From Chara braunii (lineage: Eukaryota; Streptophyta; Charophyceae; Charales; Characeae): DNA of 30,677 nucleotides. Where the stretch lies: assembly GCA_003427395.1 (NCBI GenBank), contig BFEA01000037.1:2659190-2689866 (forward strand). The letters are read 5' to 3'. Shown one piece after another: positions 20,210-30,633 of the stretch (position 1 is its first letter; each line of letters begins with the position of its first letter). The notes beneath the pieces are model-generated. The model made no database searches. It worked only from the letters and a program-made list of their open reading frames with translations, and was not told the origin of the DNA. The position numbers and the translations under genes were made by a program.

Positions 20210-21207
20210 TTGTGTAGGGAGTGCGACAAGCGTAATGGTCGACTTCATGATTATTCGTATCCCATTCGCCCTTGCGCATGCGGATTGCCTGATGCGGCCG
20301 ACTATAGATTAATTCTCGAGCCGATGACAACAAAGTTTGAAAATGACCCATGGATGAGTGTCGTCCCCTTCTTGGACAAACCTCTCGATGCCTAATCTGA
20401 GGCAAAATGGGATAAAGTGATATTGGAAAGGAAATGTCCATGGCATAAAGACTACAACTTCGCTTTCGCGATGGAGTGGGGCAGCCTAATCAAAGTATCT
20501 CATTATGTCATCAGTGTCAGCCTGTCAATCAACTTCCATCCCTGTACGTCGCACTCAGACAGGAAAAGCATAAGCGGTTTTACCTTTGCCTTGAGAACGT
20601 CATGAGGTAACCTCGCATGTGGTCCGCGAACTTAAAGCACAAATTATTGAAATTTGTGTCCTACAATCCGTTTTTGAAACTATATTTGCTGCGTCGTGTC
20701 GGAATGCGGCCGCGAGATTTGTCATATTGTTGCTTATGGCTGTCTTTGGCCGGTTTCGACTTCTGTAGGGTGTTGTGTGTGGCGTGTTCAAACCAAAAGC
20801 GAACTTTGGTAAACGCTGTAGTGTTTATTTCTCTCAATGAGCTCACAATCAATGGTGACAATATGGGCACTCTACATATTCTCTACAAGAACGGACAGTC
20901 TGATTTGATGGTTGTAAGTCAAATTGATGAGGTTGACAAGTGGCATGAGGTAGAGCAAGTGGCGTATTGTGTGCGTGACAACATCAGTAAGTCATTGACA
21001 GATATTGATAGGTTTGTAAGGATGAAATATATTTCCGTGTTCTCGAACATGGCGACGAAGGGAGAACCACAAACCCTTGCTTTCGGGTCGTCAATGAATG
21101 CCTTATACCAAGTTATACGGGTTTGGTTGTCATGGGACGAGGGGACACTCGTAAATGCTTTTGTAAATGGTAACGTTTTTAAAAGTTTAGATTACAGCGG
21201 CTCGTAG
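20210..21207 (+). pseudogene. Broken transposon ORF, right paralogue
   Basis: This is the better-preserved copy of the gene at 4133-4986. It starts in CRECDKRNGRLHDYSYPIRPCACGLPDAADYR, a Cys-rich stretch whose CxxC and CxC could bind metal. A TAA follows at 20393 and a frame change near 20600. The last 197 codons (20617-21207) are intact, with SYCCLWLSLAGFDFCRVLCVACSN, LVNAVVFISLNEL, VEQVAYCVRDN and FVRMKYISVFSNMATKGEP. The left copy matches over most of this length from DPWM onward. The ORF lies on the same strand as, and downstream of, the transposase-like gene. Product unknown. Confidence 0.7.
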
Positions 21208-21289
21208 CATAAAACGTAGTTCAATCTTGAGTCTACGATTTCTCGCACGTATGCAGTTCATGCGATACTTTCATATGATTTTTACAATT

Positions 21290-21800
21290 TGAACCTCGTT
21301 GTGTGATTCTCTCAATCTGTTAAACATTATTATTTTTTTATGATTACGATATTTATCGAAGTGCGACGGAATCCATACTCACTTGACTTTCAATTTATAT
21401 CAATGGCATGTCAATTACGTCTTCTAAGTTACATAACTTGTTGAAGTGCGACGACTCCATACTTAAACCATCTCGTTAACTGTGTGATTGCCTTGACTCT
21501 TCGATTGAATTCCAATTTCTATCAGTCACAATGTCATGTAAAAGACGTCAGACTCAATGCGCATACAAAATTGATCAAGGTGTAATGACATTCAGAGTTC
21601 AACATTCTCCTTCGATGTCTCATTGCATTGGTTGTTCTCTTGAGTTTCAATTTCTGACAACTTCATGTCAATTACGTCTTTTAAGTTACAAAATTTATCG
21701 AAGTGCAATGGAAACCACACTTAAACCATCATGTTCAGTGTGTGATTGTCGTGAATCTTCACTTCAGTTTCAATTTATGACCTGTTAATTGCATTCTTTG
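21290..21800. repeat. Degenerate ~85-130-bp tandem repeats
   Basis: The phrase TTATCGAAGTGCGACGG recurs in variants near 21352, 21437, 21567 (poor) and 21693. It alternates with TGTGTGATTGYC...GACTCTTC and CAATTT(M)T...CATGTCAATTACGTCTTCTAAGTTACA. The array follows the paralogous ORF directly and may be the element's 3' terminal repeat region. Confidence 0.65.
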
Positions 21801-22297
21801 GGTTCCCCACTCGTATCCTAAGTTTCATTCAAGTCTAAAATATGGTGATTTCAACATGAAATTAATAGCTTATGAGTACCAATTTAAAATACAATGTCAT
21901 GTTTCAACGAATAACATGTTGAAGTTCTTCTGCAGTTGACTGTTCTGCGCATGGCAACACATTATCGTCTTACAGTGTGTTGTCGGCATGCGTTTTGATG
22001 TTCTCCGCCCCCACCTCCTCCAAACAACGCCTCGAAACTGGAGAAGCCACATCGCCGTGTTGAACATATGATGATTGATAATCGACGTGTATCGCCGGTT
22101 GTCGCTCCTAGTCTTCCTCCACGTCTGCTTCGTCGTTCTCCTGCCAAACCAACAACGCAAGTGCCGCACAGCGAGGAGAGGGAGGTCTGTCGAATGGGGA
22201 ATGACAAATTTAAGCATCTGTAAAGGGGAGGGGCAACGTAACAACATTTGATGGGGGCGTCTCTCGGCAGCGGTATGACCCGTCCTTGTATAGCCAT
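21801..22297. other. Possible coding remnant, unclear
   Basis: A frame open from ~22003 to a TAA at ~22220 reads PPPPPPNNASKLEKPHRRVEH and later KPTTQVPHSEEREVCRMGNDKFKHL, which is protein-like. It may be an upstream exon of the next ORF after a frame change. Evidence is weak. Confidence 0.3.
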
Positions 22298-22795
22298 ATG
22301 CCGCCACATGAGCAACCTTTGCCTCCTACGAACGATGAATGTGTGGAGGAGGAGCTGCCTACATTATCTTTGGGCAGTGGGTCGACGCAGAACTGCACGC
22401 AGACAGTGCATTCCGGCAGATGCAGAAGGATGTGTGACGGCGATTTCACATCGCTTCTGCATAGGGGATGGGGTGATAGCGACCACGGGGACGACGACCT
22501 GAGGTTCGACGACCTGAGGTTCGACTTGTCGCCAGGCACTGCATCCCCAATGACCCACACTTCCATCGGAACCCCCCCAGCGTCGCCGAGTGGGCTTCAT
22601 CAGCCTACAAGTGCGCACGAACATGGGTCTCCTCTTGCATGTGGTTATCAGGCAAGCGGCGCTGGAGGGCTATGTGACACCCGCGGCCCAGGCTGCGGGC
22701 ATTTCGGCCGCTGCGGCCGAGAATCTCGGTCGCAGCCGCGGCCGATGAGGCCCACTCTGCGGCCTGCTTTTTTAATAATTTTTTTTTACCCCTAA
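22298..22795 (+). CDS. Pro/Ser-rich hypothetical ORF
   Basis: The frame is already open upstream (KGRGNVTTFDGGVSRQRYDPSLYSH) and continues as MPPHEQPLPPTNDECVEEELPTLSLGSG. A duplicated DDLRFDDLRFD, a Pro/Ser/Gly-rich middle and a C-terminus rich in Cys, Gly and Arg (GCGHFGRCGRESRSQPRP) follow. It looks intrinsically disordered, like the N-terminal region of a plant-type transposon protein, and may be a truncated 5' part of one. The ATG at 22298 is the first in frame after the upstream stop. Product unknown; no nuclease domain is visible before the stop at 22795. Confidence 0.4.
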   Translation: MPPHEQPLPPTNDECVEEELPTLSLGSGSTQNCTQTVHSGRCRRMCDGDFTSLLHRGWGDSDHGDDDLRFDDLRFDLSPGTASPMTHTSIGTPPASPSGLHQPTSAHEHGSPLACGYQASGAGGLCDTRGPGCGHFGRCGRESRSQPRPMRPTLRPAFLIIFFYP

Positions 22796-22920
22796 AAATA
22801 TATGGAAAAAAAAACAAAAAATATAGGGATGTAGGGCTTGAAAAACCCTACAATCCTATTTTTTTCATTTCGGAATCCGACTTCGTTTAAGATTTAAAAA
22901 AAAATGAAAAACGAAATTCA

Positions 22921-22928
22921 ATTTAAAC
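22921..22928. other. Left target-site duplication (8 bp)
   Basis: ATTTAAAC, repeated exactly at 23300-23307 on the other side of the element. Confidence 0.85.
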
Positions 22929-23299
22929 CTGCGTAGCACGGCAAACGTGTTCGCGCCCCTTCATGTTCACGCGAACGTGTTCGCACGTTCGCGCGAACAG
23001 CTCGCGAACATGTTCGGGGGAACATAATTTTTTTTCGTAAAAAAAAAAAATAATAAATATATTTTTCGGTTTTTGATTTTTTACTCATGGTTGGCTACAT
23101 CTTTTGAACATGATTCCAAGGCAAAAGTTGCTTGTATATTATTTCACATAACATATATTTGTTTCAGATTTTTCTGAGAACTTTTTTTTTTTTTTTTTAA
23201 ATAATTTTTATGTTCGCGTTTGGAGGGTTTTGGGCGTTTGTTCGCGTTCGGGCGAACATGTTCGCGTTTGCCTCCGAACGCGAACACGGTGCTACGTAG
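22929..23299. mobile_element. 371-bp MITE-like element, same family as 17328-18510
   Basis: The left end CTGCGTAGCAC pairs with the right end GTGCTACGTAG (10 of 11). The left end matches the larger insertion's CTGGGTAGCAC at all but one position. Just inside both ends lie GTTCGCG/CGCGAAC words in both orientations (22950-23010 and 23210-23288). The middle is AT-rich with A- and T-runs. There is no coding capacity. Confidence 0.85.
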
Positions 23300-23307
23300 A
23301 TTTAAAC
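23300..23307. other. Right target-site duplication (8 bp)
   Basis: ATTTAAAC, identical to 22921-22928. Confidence 0.85.
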
Positions 23308-23530
23308 AAAATATTTTAAAAACAATAAAAAGAAAAGCAGCAATTATTTTTTGGCATTTTTTATCATGAGGGATATGGTCCATGAGTTGTGCTGTATTTT
23401 TTTTGAAATGATTTTCGTTTTTTGTTCAAAAACTAGGTGTTTAAAAAAAATGAAGATGCAAAAATTTAAAACAAATCAACGAAAAAAACGGGCTAGGCTG
23501 GGGTTAGTGTGTATGTCTGTATCCTCTTGT
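23308..23530. other. AT-rich, no gene
   Basis: A- and T-run-rich sequence between the MITE and the microsatellites. Its short open frame is lysine- and phenylalanine-rich, as expected by chance at this composition. Confidence 0.5.
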
Positions 23531-23640
23531 GTGTATGTGTGTGTGTGTGTGAGAGAGAGAAAAAAATAAATAAATAAAAAAATCAATCAATCAAATTGAA
23601 TCAATCAATCAATCAATCAATCAAATCAATCAATCAATCA

Positions 23641-23674
<34 letters not shown>

Positions 23675-23767
23675 CCAAACCAATCAAGATCCTATCTATT
23701 TGATAAGATCTTGATCGGTTTGGTTGATTGATTGATTGATTGATTAATTTGATTGATTGATTGATTG

Positions 23768-23809
<42 letters not shown>

Positions 23810-23810
23810 T

Positions 23811-23881
<71 letters not shown>

Positions 23882-23950
23882 CGTGTGTGTGCATGCGCGG
23901 GTGTGTGTGTGTGTGTGCGAGCACGTGGGTGTGTGTGTGTGTGTGCGCGC
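23529..23950. repeat. (GT)n and (GA)n microsatellites flanking the hairpin
   Basis: A short (GT)n(GA)n tract lies on the left (23529-23560) and a long (GT)n(GA)n(GT)n tract on the right (23772-23950). Open frames through it are repeat translation. Confidence 0.9.
23573..23772. repeat. (AATC)n / (GATT)n hairpin
   Basis: A ~115-bp (CAATCAAT)n arm ends in CCAAACCAATCAAGATC. After a short loop (CTATCTATTTGATA) the reverse complement AGATCTTGATCGGTTTGG follows and runs into (GATT)n. The unique core is inverted as well, so this is a true foldback and not two chance microsatellites. Confidence 0.85.
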
Positions 23951-24442
23951 GCTGTCGCACTTTTTTCCAGTCGGACCGCTTCAGGCGACCGGAAAGCCAA
24001 CAGGCTGTCACACAGGATTTTGTTGTTGATTGCAGTAGATAAAATAAATTAAATAATGAAAATCCCTTCCTGTTGTGTGCGTGCGGCTTCGAGCGAGACC
24101 CTTCAATTGCGGTCTTCGCCGGTCCCCGGTCTTAGGAATCTTTTATTTTGATTTGAAACACTGGAGAATCATGCAAATAATAATCATGAAATACTGATAT
24201 GTCATGCATGCATCAATTATGTCAGTTTGATTTTGAGAACTGTGACAGAATCATCCGCAAGAGCAATCATCAAGCAAAAATAATGCATGAAGCAAGACCG
24301 ACTGACTCGAGTAATGACAAAGCCAAATGAATGAGGGAGGAATGAGAACTCATAATAGTCTCAGAAAGTACATACGGAAGGGAGCATGGCCAGCACCAAT
24401 CATGAGTCCTTACTCATCCCTCTAAACTTCACGCTCAATCTC
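23951..24442. other. No gene; possible 3' flank of the minus-strand ORF
   Basis: Mixed sequence with ATGCATGCAT and other short words. It lies just past the stop of the minus-strand ORF at 24443 and may be its 3' untranslated region. Confidence 0.4.
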
Positions 24443-25258
24443 TCATTTTGTTGTCTGTCGTTTGGGCTTCTTGCCATGTCTCTGTACTCTCTGAGGTTGT
24501 GGCTGCTGTATGTAGAGCCACCTGAAGCCTGCAAGCTCTGAGCACGTCCATCCAAGTCCCATGATGCGGAAATCAACCATAGCACAAAAGTCCTCCCATA
24601 GTGTAGGAAGATATGGCTGAGAGAAGATACCTCGTCTGAGATGTGGGAACTCGGATGGCTCAGTCACTGCTTCGTAATCGATTACTGCAAGGGAGATGTA
24701 CCTCTTGGCTAGGTCTACAAGGTCACCCCAGTATGATCCGTCAGTGAAGTAGTAAGGAACCAGAGGTTTGGGGTAGTCTGTAAAGAGCTTAGGGCCAAAG
24801 TTATACACCAGCTTCGAATCCCCCTTGAGTCTCTCAGCTTTCCATTGTACGAACCTCGCTGCTGCCACCCAAACAACGTCAAAGTGCGGATGTGCCTCAT
24901 TCCCTTTCTTCAGGTATATTCGCAGGTCCTTCACTGCTTCTCATGCAAATTCTGTAAGAGCGACGAAGATTGACAGATCTTCGCGCCTGAAGCCGTCAAT
25001 CTTGGCATAACTGTATGGAAAACTCTCCTTTGAGGCTACCCGATTGAGACTGTCGAGGACAAACTGCTCGACTGAAATGGGGTTGATTTCTCTCATGGGC
25101 TTAAACCACCAGTGCCCTGCCCAGCCAAAAAAATCCGACCTCCTGAATTCATGGAGGTCATTTACAGGGTCGGTAGAGGCCAGGTAGAGCCTCGGTAGAG
25201 GTGCGGGGGGTCGCTCGTTTTGAAAACGAGAAGGAAAGACCAGAGAAGCAACAAAAGA
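24443..25258 (-). pseudogene. Minus-strand hypothetical protein, one in-frame TGA
   Basis: The minus frame is open over ~270 codons except one TGA (complement of 24941-24943) in the context GCA-TGA-GAA, where CGA would give EFAREAVKDL. Upstream of the stop it reads RLYLASTDPVNDLHEF, GWAGHWWFKPMREINPI and YSYAKIDGFRREDLSIFVAL. Downstream it reads HPHFDVVWVAAARFVQWKAERL, FTDGSYWGDLVDLAKRYISLAVIDYE and WEDFCAMVDFRIMGLGWTCSEL, ending in a basic tail. The composition is that of a folded protein. I do not recognise the family. The 5' limit is uncertain because the frame fades into a T-rich tract. Confidence 0.6.
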
Positions 25259-25518
25259 AAAAAAGAGAAGTAAAAAAAGAGAAATAAAAAATAATGCAGA
25301 ATCTTGGGTACACGTGAGAATCCAACTACAACCCTCAGGGAAACACGGGAGGTAAAGAATCTAGAAAAAAGAAAAGAAAAGAAAGACTCTTACTCTTTGG
25401 ACGTGAAAGCAGACAGATACAGAAACCGTGAGTAACGGTGAGAAAGCCCCGTTGGTTGCAAGTGTCAGCATTCCATGGAAAGCGCTTGCTTCGTTGGCAG
25501 GGTGCAGGGTGCTTCGAC
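25259..25518. other. A-rich, no gene
   Basis: A/AG-rich stretch (25250-25400) followed by ordinary sequence; nothing recognised. It may hold the 5' end or an intron of the minus-strand ORF. Confidence 0.4.
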
Positions 25519-25521
25519 TAA

Positions 25522-25643
25522 GGGCCTCGCTGCACTACTCTCGAAATGTGCCAAACGAGAGTGAATCTTCCGGTAGAATATGGAAAGATACACCGCCAAT
25601 ATTTTTGTCTTTTGTGCATGTCGAGAGTAGCGTAGCGAGACCC
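25522..25643. mobile_element. Tourist-like foldback MITE A (122 bp)
   Basis: The ends GGGCCTCGCTGCACTACTC and GAGTAGCGTAGCGAGACCC pair over most of ~35 bp. The 3-bp TAA occurs on each side (25519-25521, 25644-25646). A 3-bp TAA duplication with G-rich termini is typical of PIF/Harbinger-type MITEs. Its centre (TGGAAAGATACACC) is shared with element B. Confidence 0.75.
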
Positions 25644-25740
25644 TAAATCTAAAAAAAAAAAGAAAAAAAAAAAAACGTAATACGTAACTGGCCTTGATTG
25701 TGGGCATATGCATCTCGAAGTAGCACATGTGTGAGCACAA

Positions 25741-25843
25741 GGGCCTCTCTCCACTACTATAAAAATGTGCAAAACGAAAGTGGAAATTCCTCTAGCACAT
25801 GGAAAGATACACCCCATGTTTCGATAGTAGTGGAGCGAGGCCC
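25741..25843. mobile_element. Tourist-like foldback MITE B (103 bp)
   Basis: The ends GGGCCTCTCTCCACTACTAT and ATAGTAGTGGAGCGAGGCCC are inverted. Flanking CAA is present on both sides (25738-25740, 25844-25846). It is shorter than element A and carries the same central word. Confidence 0.75.
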
Positions 25844-25846
25844 CAA

Positions 25847-26500
25847 CTTCCTCGTGGCCTCCAACTCCCCATCTCGGTTTTTTTTTTTTTTTTTTTTTTT
25901 TTGCTGCGCACTCTACCGACAATGAGTCCGCTATTCACGCCTTCTAGGGCTCCTCTGCCAGTAGCAGAGTGCCCAATGGCGAAAAAGGAAAACCACGGGA
26001 ATAAAAAAATAAAAGAAGGGGGAAAACAAACGGAAAAAAAAAAACCAGCACAAAAGTACTGGTCGTTCGTGCTGAGGGACCGGTAGCTCCCCATATCACG
26101 ACTATTTACCAGTTGTATTCCCATGAGACAAAGGGGTTCGTCGCATGGAAAAAAAAAAAGGTTCGGCAGAGTGCTCCGGAGGGTACTGGTGGTTTAATCA
26201 GATAGATACCTCTCGTTAGAAGGAATGAAAAATGGATTTCGACTGATGAATGTCTGTTGCTGTTTGAATTGACTGTTGCTGATGAATATCTAATATCACT
26301 AGACGGATAAACCCTTAGTTGCCACTTGAATTCTGCCTGATAGATGTCTGAGTGTTATCTGAAAACTGCCCAAAAATTTACTGATATTTTAAACCACCCA
26401 AACAGCCGATCCACTAGTACTGCCAGATGGAACAACAAAAAGGCACTGAAGGGTGCTTGCCGCTCAGATGCTGGTAGAGCTTTTGGGAGAGTGATTCAGA
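25847..26500. other. No gene; homopolymer tracts
   Basis: A run of ~24 T at 25879-25902 and A-runs near 26035 and 26150. A loose repeat CTGATGAATGTCTGTTG / CTGATGAATATC lies near 26245-26285. No gene is visible. Confidence 0.45.
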
Positions 26501-26502
26501 CA

Positions 26503-26757
26503 CTACTGAGTTCGTTCGAGCTCCGTTCTGGCCTGTTCCACAGTCTCCAGTGAGGAACTGATACTGTGCATTTTGTTGTCGTGCCCGTAAAAGTAAATTA
26601 CATACTCAGTGTACATCTCACCTATCACCATCTGAACTGCGTGCTCACGTTGAACTAATCTGTGTAATTCCATATCTTGGCATGCTTCTTCCTCCCATCC
26701 TTCTCTTTTATCCCTGTTTAATCTGCTCTTCACCACTAGGACCTTCCCCTCTTTCAT
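26503..26757 (-). CDS. Minus-strand hypothetical ORF, 84 codons
   Basis: From an ATG at 26755-26757 the frame reads MKEGKVLVVKSRLNRDKREGW, EEEACQDMELHRLVQREHAVQMVIGEMYTEY and ISSSLETVEQARTELERTQ. The frame is open a little further upstream (ISKCEEA). It is charged and probably helical, and coding-like compared with its surroundings. It could be an exon of a minus-strand gene that also includes 24443-25258; nothing proves that. Confidence 0.35.
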   Translation of the reverse strand: MKEGKVLVVKSRLNRDKREGWEEEACQDMELHRLVQREHAVQMVIGEMYTEYVIYFYGHDNKMHSISSSLETVEQARTELERTQ

Positions 26758-26759
26758 GG

Positions 26760-29700
26760 CTTCCTCGCACTTAGAGATTCAACCACAGACCGTCTAATAT
26801 ACAGATAACCCAACGATTTTCACACCCTGAGCGAAAAGCTACTTTCGGCTGGGATCATTCAAGTTGGCACAGTTTTCCAGCGACTGCAGAGGCACCCTTC
26901 ATAGTTCTTCACCTCCACCAAGATCCCAGCAGTCAGTAAATTCAGATTGTGCCTAGCCCAGATGAGTTCTTATGTTTGCAGAGGATAGGTAGTTTCCTGG
27001 CTCACGCCACTTCAACCGTTGTGGACCCTGGGCGGCCATCCAACTTCTACCTCAAACGACAATTTACCAATTACTGCTATAGAGGGTTCACAGCAGTTAA
27101 CCCATGATCAGAGCTCGTGACTGTGACCTGCTGCTAAATCATGGTCTATCTAGCTATGGCTGATTTAAGTTGAAGGCTAGCCGACCTTTTTTTCTGCCCG
27201 TCCTTGTTAAAGACCGTCTTGCTAGCGCGCTTAGCAGAACGGCCCATCAGGTTATGAGAGTTTTTGGCATTATGCATTGGCCGGTGGCCAGCCTACCCCG
27301 CAACAAGTAACATCTCAGGTGGACACAGTTTATACCAAGAGCCTATACGGCAGTGTACCAGACATCTAGGCAAAGGAGAGGAATTCTCACACAGCAGTAC
27401 ACAACATTCCTATAATAGGATATTTCATTAGAGAGAGGTATGTTGTTGTTAGCAGCAATAAGCTTCATCCGATTACGAGCAGCGGCCCACGGCGCTCTTT
27501 TCACCAGTGCGTGAAGAATATTATTTGATTGTTTCCCTTTGAAATCTCTTCTACCCAAGCACTGAGTTTTCACGCTACCTACGAGGGTGGCCCAGAGTGT
27601 AAGTGATCTGTCGGACTTTACCCACACACTGGGAACTTCTCGCTCACCAAGGTTTCACGATATGATCGCATGCAAAACAGGAAATGGTTCAAGTGGATAA
27701 TGCACAGGATACAGGTTGATGACCACGATGCAGGTCCATGGCGAGTAATCGCTCATGAATCTCATCAATCCCTCGATTTGGACGACACACTGGTTCAAAA
27801 TCTCCCGAGGCTAGCCAGAAGCATACCCTTCAAAAGGGCAGCAAGATTTGTTGAGCGATCAGTAACTAACTGAGTTCGAAAGTGACTTCTGACAGCTTGT
27901 CAATTTCATTATTACCTTTCGAGTACAAGCACACACAACACTAACTCAATCCGTAACCCTGGGCCTCGACTTCGATCAGTCCCCATCAACGAGGTATTTG
28001 ACCAAGAGATAAGCCACTGTTCTCATTAACTTTTGCTTGCCCATCAAAGTAAGAAATCGAAAAATTAGGGAGTACGGCTGGCAGATTTATTCACACAATC
28101 CACAGTTCTCACTCGCGTTTATATTCCACCACCCATTCTATACCACCAGTCTTTACATCGCCATGCGTTTACCTGAAAATCAATAGGCGTGTGCTTAGTT
28201 GGCACTCCATAGCTGGGGTAAGCCTAGCAGGCTAGGCCACTCAATGAGTACACGAGTAGTACTGCATTCACATGAGAAAACAGTAGCTAAAGAGTTGAAA
28301 AATTGAGCCCACTGACCCCCTGGTTCGACCAAACATGCTAACCAACCGCCGAATCAACCCTCCTTCCAAAGGGGTTATACCATGCCCATCATACTAATTC
28401 AAGGCGTCCGAGTATAGACCAGATAGTAAGGACTTACCTTACCCATATCGATGCACAAGATCAGTCCCAGTGACAAACACCACTAAGTTCAATCTCAATA
28501 CTTCGTTTCAAGACAGCAAGGCTACTTGCTGATGGTCCCCCGTCAATAGGCTTGAACCAGAGTTCGCATCATCACTTTTGGCAATTCTGACGACATGGCC
28601 AAATAGACGCGTTATCAGAAGAGACAACCTTAAGGTGTTTAGTCAGAGCTCAACGCTCGACGTGACTTTAACTGATTTCACATGGTTCCCCTACCCTCCC
28701 GTGAGGATGAGAAGGAAAACAACGCTTCTTAATTCAGTAGAAGCTAAGAGCTTAGTACGGCCGACACCACTCTAGCCCACGCGAATCACCTCGGGGATGG
28801 AGATCTGGCTCTCTTCCCCAAGTGCGTACTGATAGTGACTGGTCAGCTCATCCTCCCTCTTCTCGTCATGTGCGAGTCAAATTAGCTCGCGCAGGCTGAG
28901 CTGACTGAGTCTATGGACCCGATGACTTCACCCCACGCGAAGCACGCCTAGCCGCACGTCACGAGAAGCAGCCCTCCTGCCAGAAGTAGAAAGTTCCCGG
29001 TAGGGGAGATGTGAATCACTTGATGTTTTCACAAGATCCCGTAAACCTCGCACACTCAACGGTCAGTGCTCGTAATTGGGTGAATATTCAGGACGGGGTG
29101 GAGTCACTGCAGATATGCCAGTGTGAAGCTCTCGACAGAGAAGACATCAACAGAAAATGTGGAGTCCCCATCTGCGACGTCAGCAAGAAGCCACCAATTA
29201 CCTCCCTACCCCAGTGCGCGCCATACACGAGCTTCCCCTTTTTCTTGGCGTGACCGTTGAAAGCTGGCGTCGACAATAATTACCGCCTCTCCTGTTATCC
29301 CTTGTAATGCCTCGGCTTATATGACAGTGGCAAGCCAATCACACTTCCTCCCATGCATGAGCTTGGCATCCTGCTAGTTCGAGATAATCATACAAAGGTT
29401 TGACCTCGTCGTTAACAGGCTCGCCCCTTTACACAGCGCTCATTACAACTAATTTATTCTTGGACACCACCGCCTGACCCAGTCACTTGCCCGCGACCAC
29501 TTCACTGTAGTGGAGTTAACTCTCCGTAAAGACGAAGCCACGCAAGTATTCTCTCATCCCTCTCCTGATCGTGACCACTTACCACCTCTAAGTCACGTTG
29601 TCGCGAACTCCCCTGCCTGCGCTGGAACCGACTCGACTTTTCACTGGTTTCACACTGGCCAGCTTGCGATTGCAGTCCATCCACAGGCGAAGGGCGAACG

Positions 29701-30042
29701 GTCTGCGTCCAATGGAGGAGTCGTGGTTGGCGCACGGCAAGCAGATCTCATGGCGACCTCCACTATGCCTCGCAAAGAAAAATTACCTTCTTTCTTGACG
29801 GCCACTACTCATGCTATTCTGGCAGAATCTCTCCCTCTTGTCTTTTTCGTCACTGTAGTAGGAGCAAGGGAAGTCGTGCGAGTGTACGAACAGCGGTTGA
29901 CGTCCGTCACACTCCGCAAGCTTATCCCGTTCCACTCACCCAGTCTCTCCCTTCGCTAACCGCCCTCACACACACACACACAACCACGCCATGTGTACCC
30001 CGTGTATGCGCGCGTCCTCCCGTAACTCAATCCCGCATTTTC
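26760..30042. other. No convincing gene
   Basis: Over 3 kb of balanced-composition sequence. Open frames of 60-150 codons exist on both strands (for example minus 27343-27627, plus 29510-29959), none with a motif or a continuation I trust. A short (CA)n lies at 29966-29982. It may be old intron or intergenic DNA, or an element too decayed to read. Confidence 0.45.
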
Positions 30043-30633
30043 CTAGCGTCGCACACCTGATGGTCCAGCCTCAGCTGACTTCACTCTATGAAGGGCCGAA
30101 CTGGCCTCAGGTCCCTCCTCCACTGGTCCAGCCAGCGGATGGTTTCGGCGGATCTGGTCCAGCCCATGCCAGGACTGGACGTCCGCTTCGCGATCGCTCA
30201 TTTCAGATTCCCCTTTAGAGTCTCTCTCGTTGTGTTGTACCTCCCTTGTCGTGGTCCCAGTTGATGATTCGATCTCGTGATAGGTGACTGCCACCCTCAT
30301 GCCCACAGTTACCCCGTCTCGTCTGCATCTCCGCTCCGCCCCGTCGCGCTCTTCGGTAATGGCAGCCTGCAGCCTCTGGTCACTTCGCATCTCTTCCTCT
30401 TTCCCCCCTTCTATGTTGATCTTTAGTCAGGCCACTTCTCCCCCGTCATAATTTAGGACCGTAGTGATCCGAGGGCCTTCGTCCGACATTGGGGTCCAAC
30501 GCACTGTGTGCCGCCAACAGTCAGGTCTATAGCCGTGTAGTGCCATCGCCACTCTCAGAATAGCTAAAGCCCACTCGCACACAAATAGCTCGCCTCAAGG
30601 TACCACTCCGTTCTGCTCTCCTCCCTCAGACCG
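30043..30633 (-). pseudogene. Minus-strand hypothetical protein, two in-frame TGA
   Basis: The minus frame is open for 197 codons apart from two TGA codons (complements of 30595-30597 and 30427-30429), both of which could be former CGA. The first part reads GELFVCEWALAILRVAMALHGYRPDCW and RHTVRWTPMSDEGPRITTVLNYDGGEVA. The last part (from ATG 30390) is highly charged (RSDQRLQAAITEERDGAERR) and then rich in Glu, Ser and Arg. A TAG at 30634-30636 or a splice acceptor bounds it on the 5' side. No family is recognised; a retroelement structural protein is one possibility. Confidence 0.45.

Noticed and set aside
28310-28560. tRNA-like GGTTCGA and TTGAACC words
   Set aside because: No acceptor, D or anticodon stems can be drawn around them.
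29510-29959. 149-codon plus-strand ORF
   Set aside because: No recognisable motif, and an antisense frame is also open; composition looks like chance.
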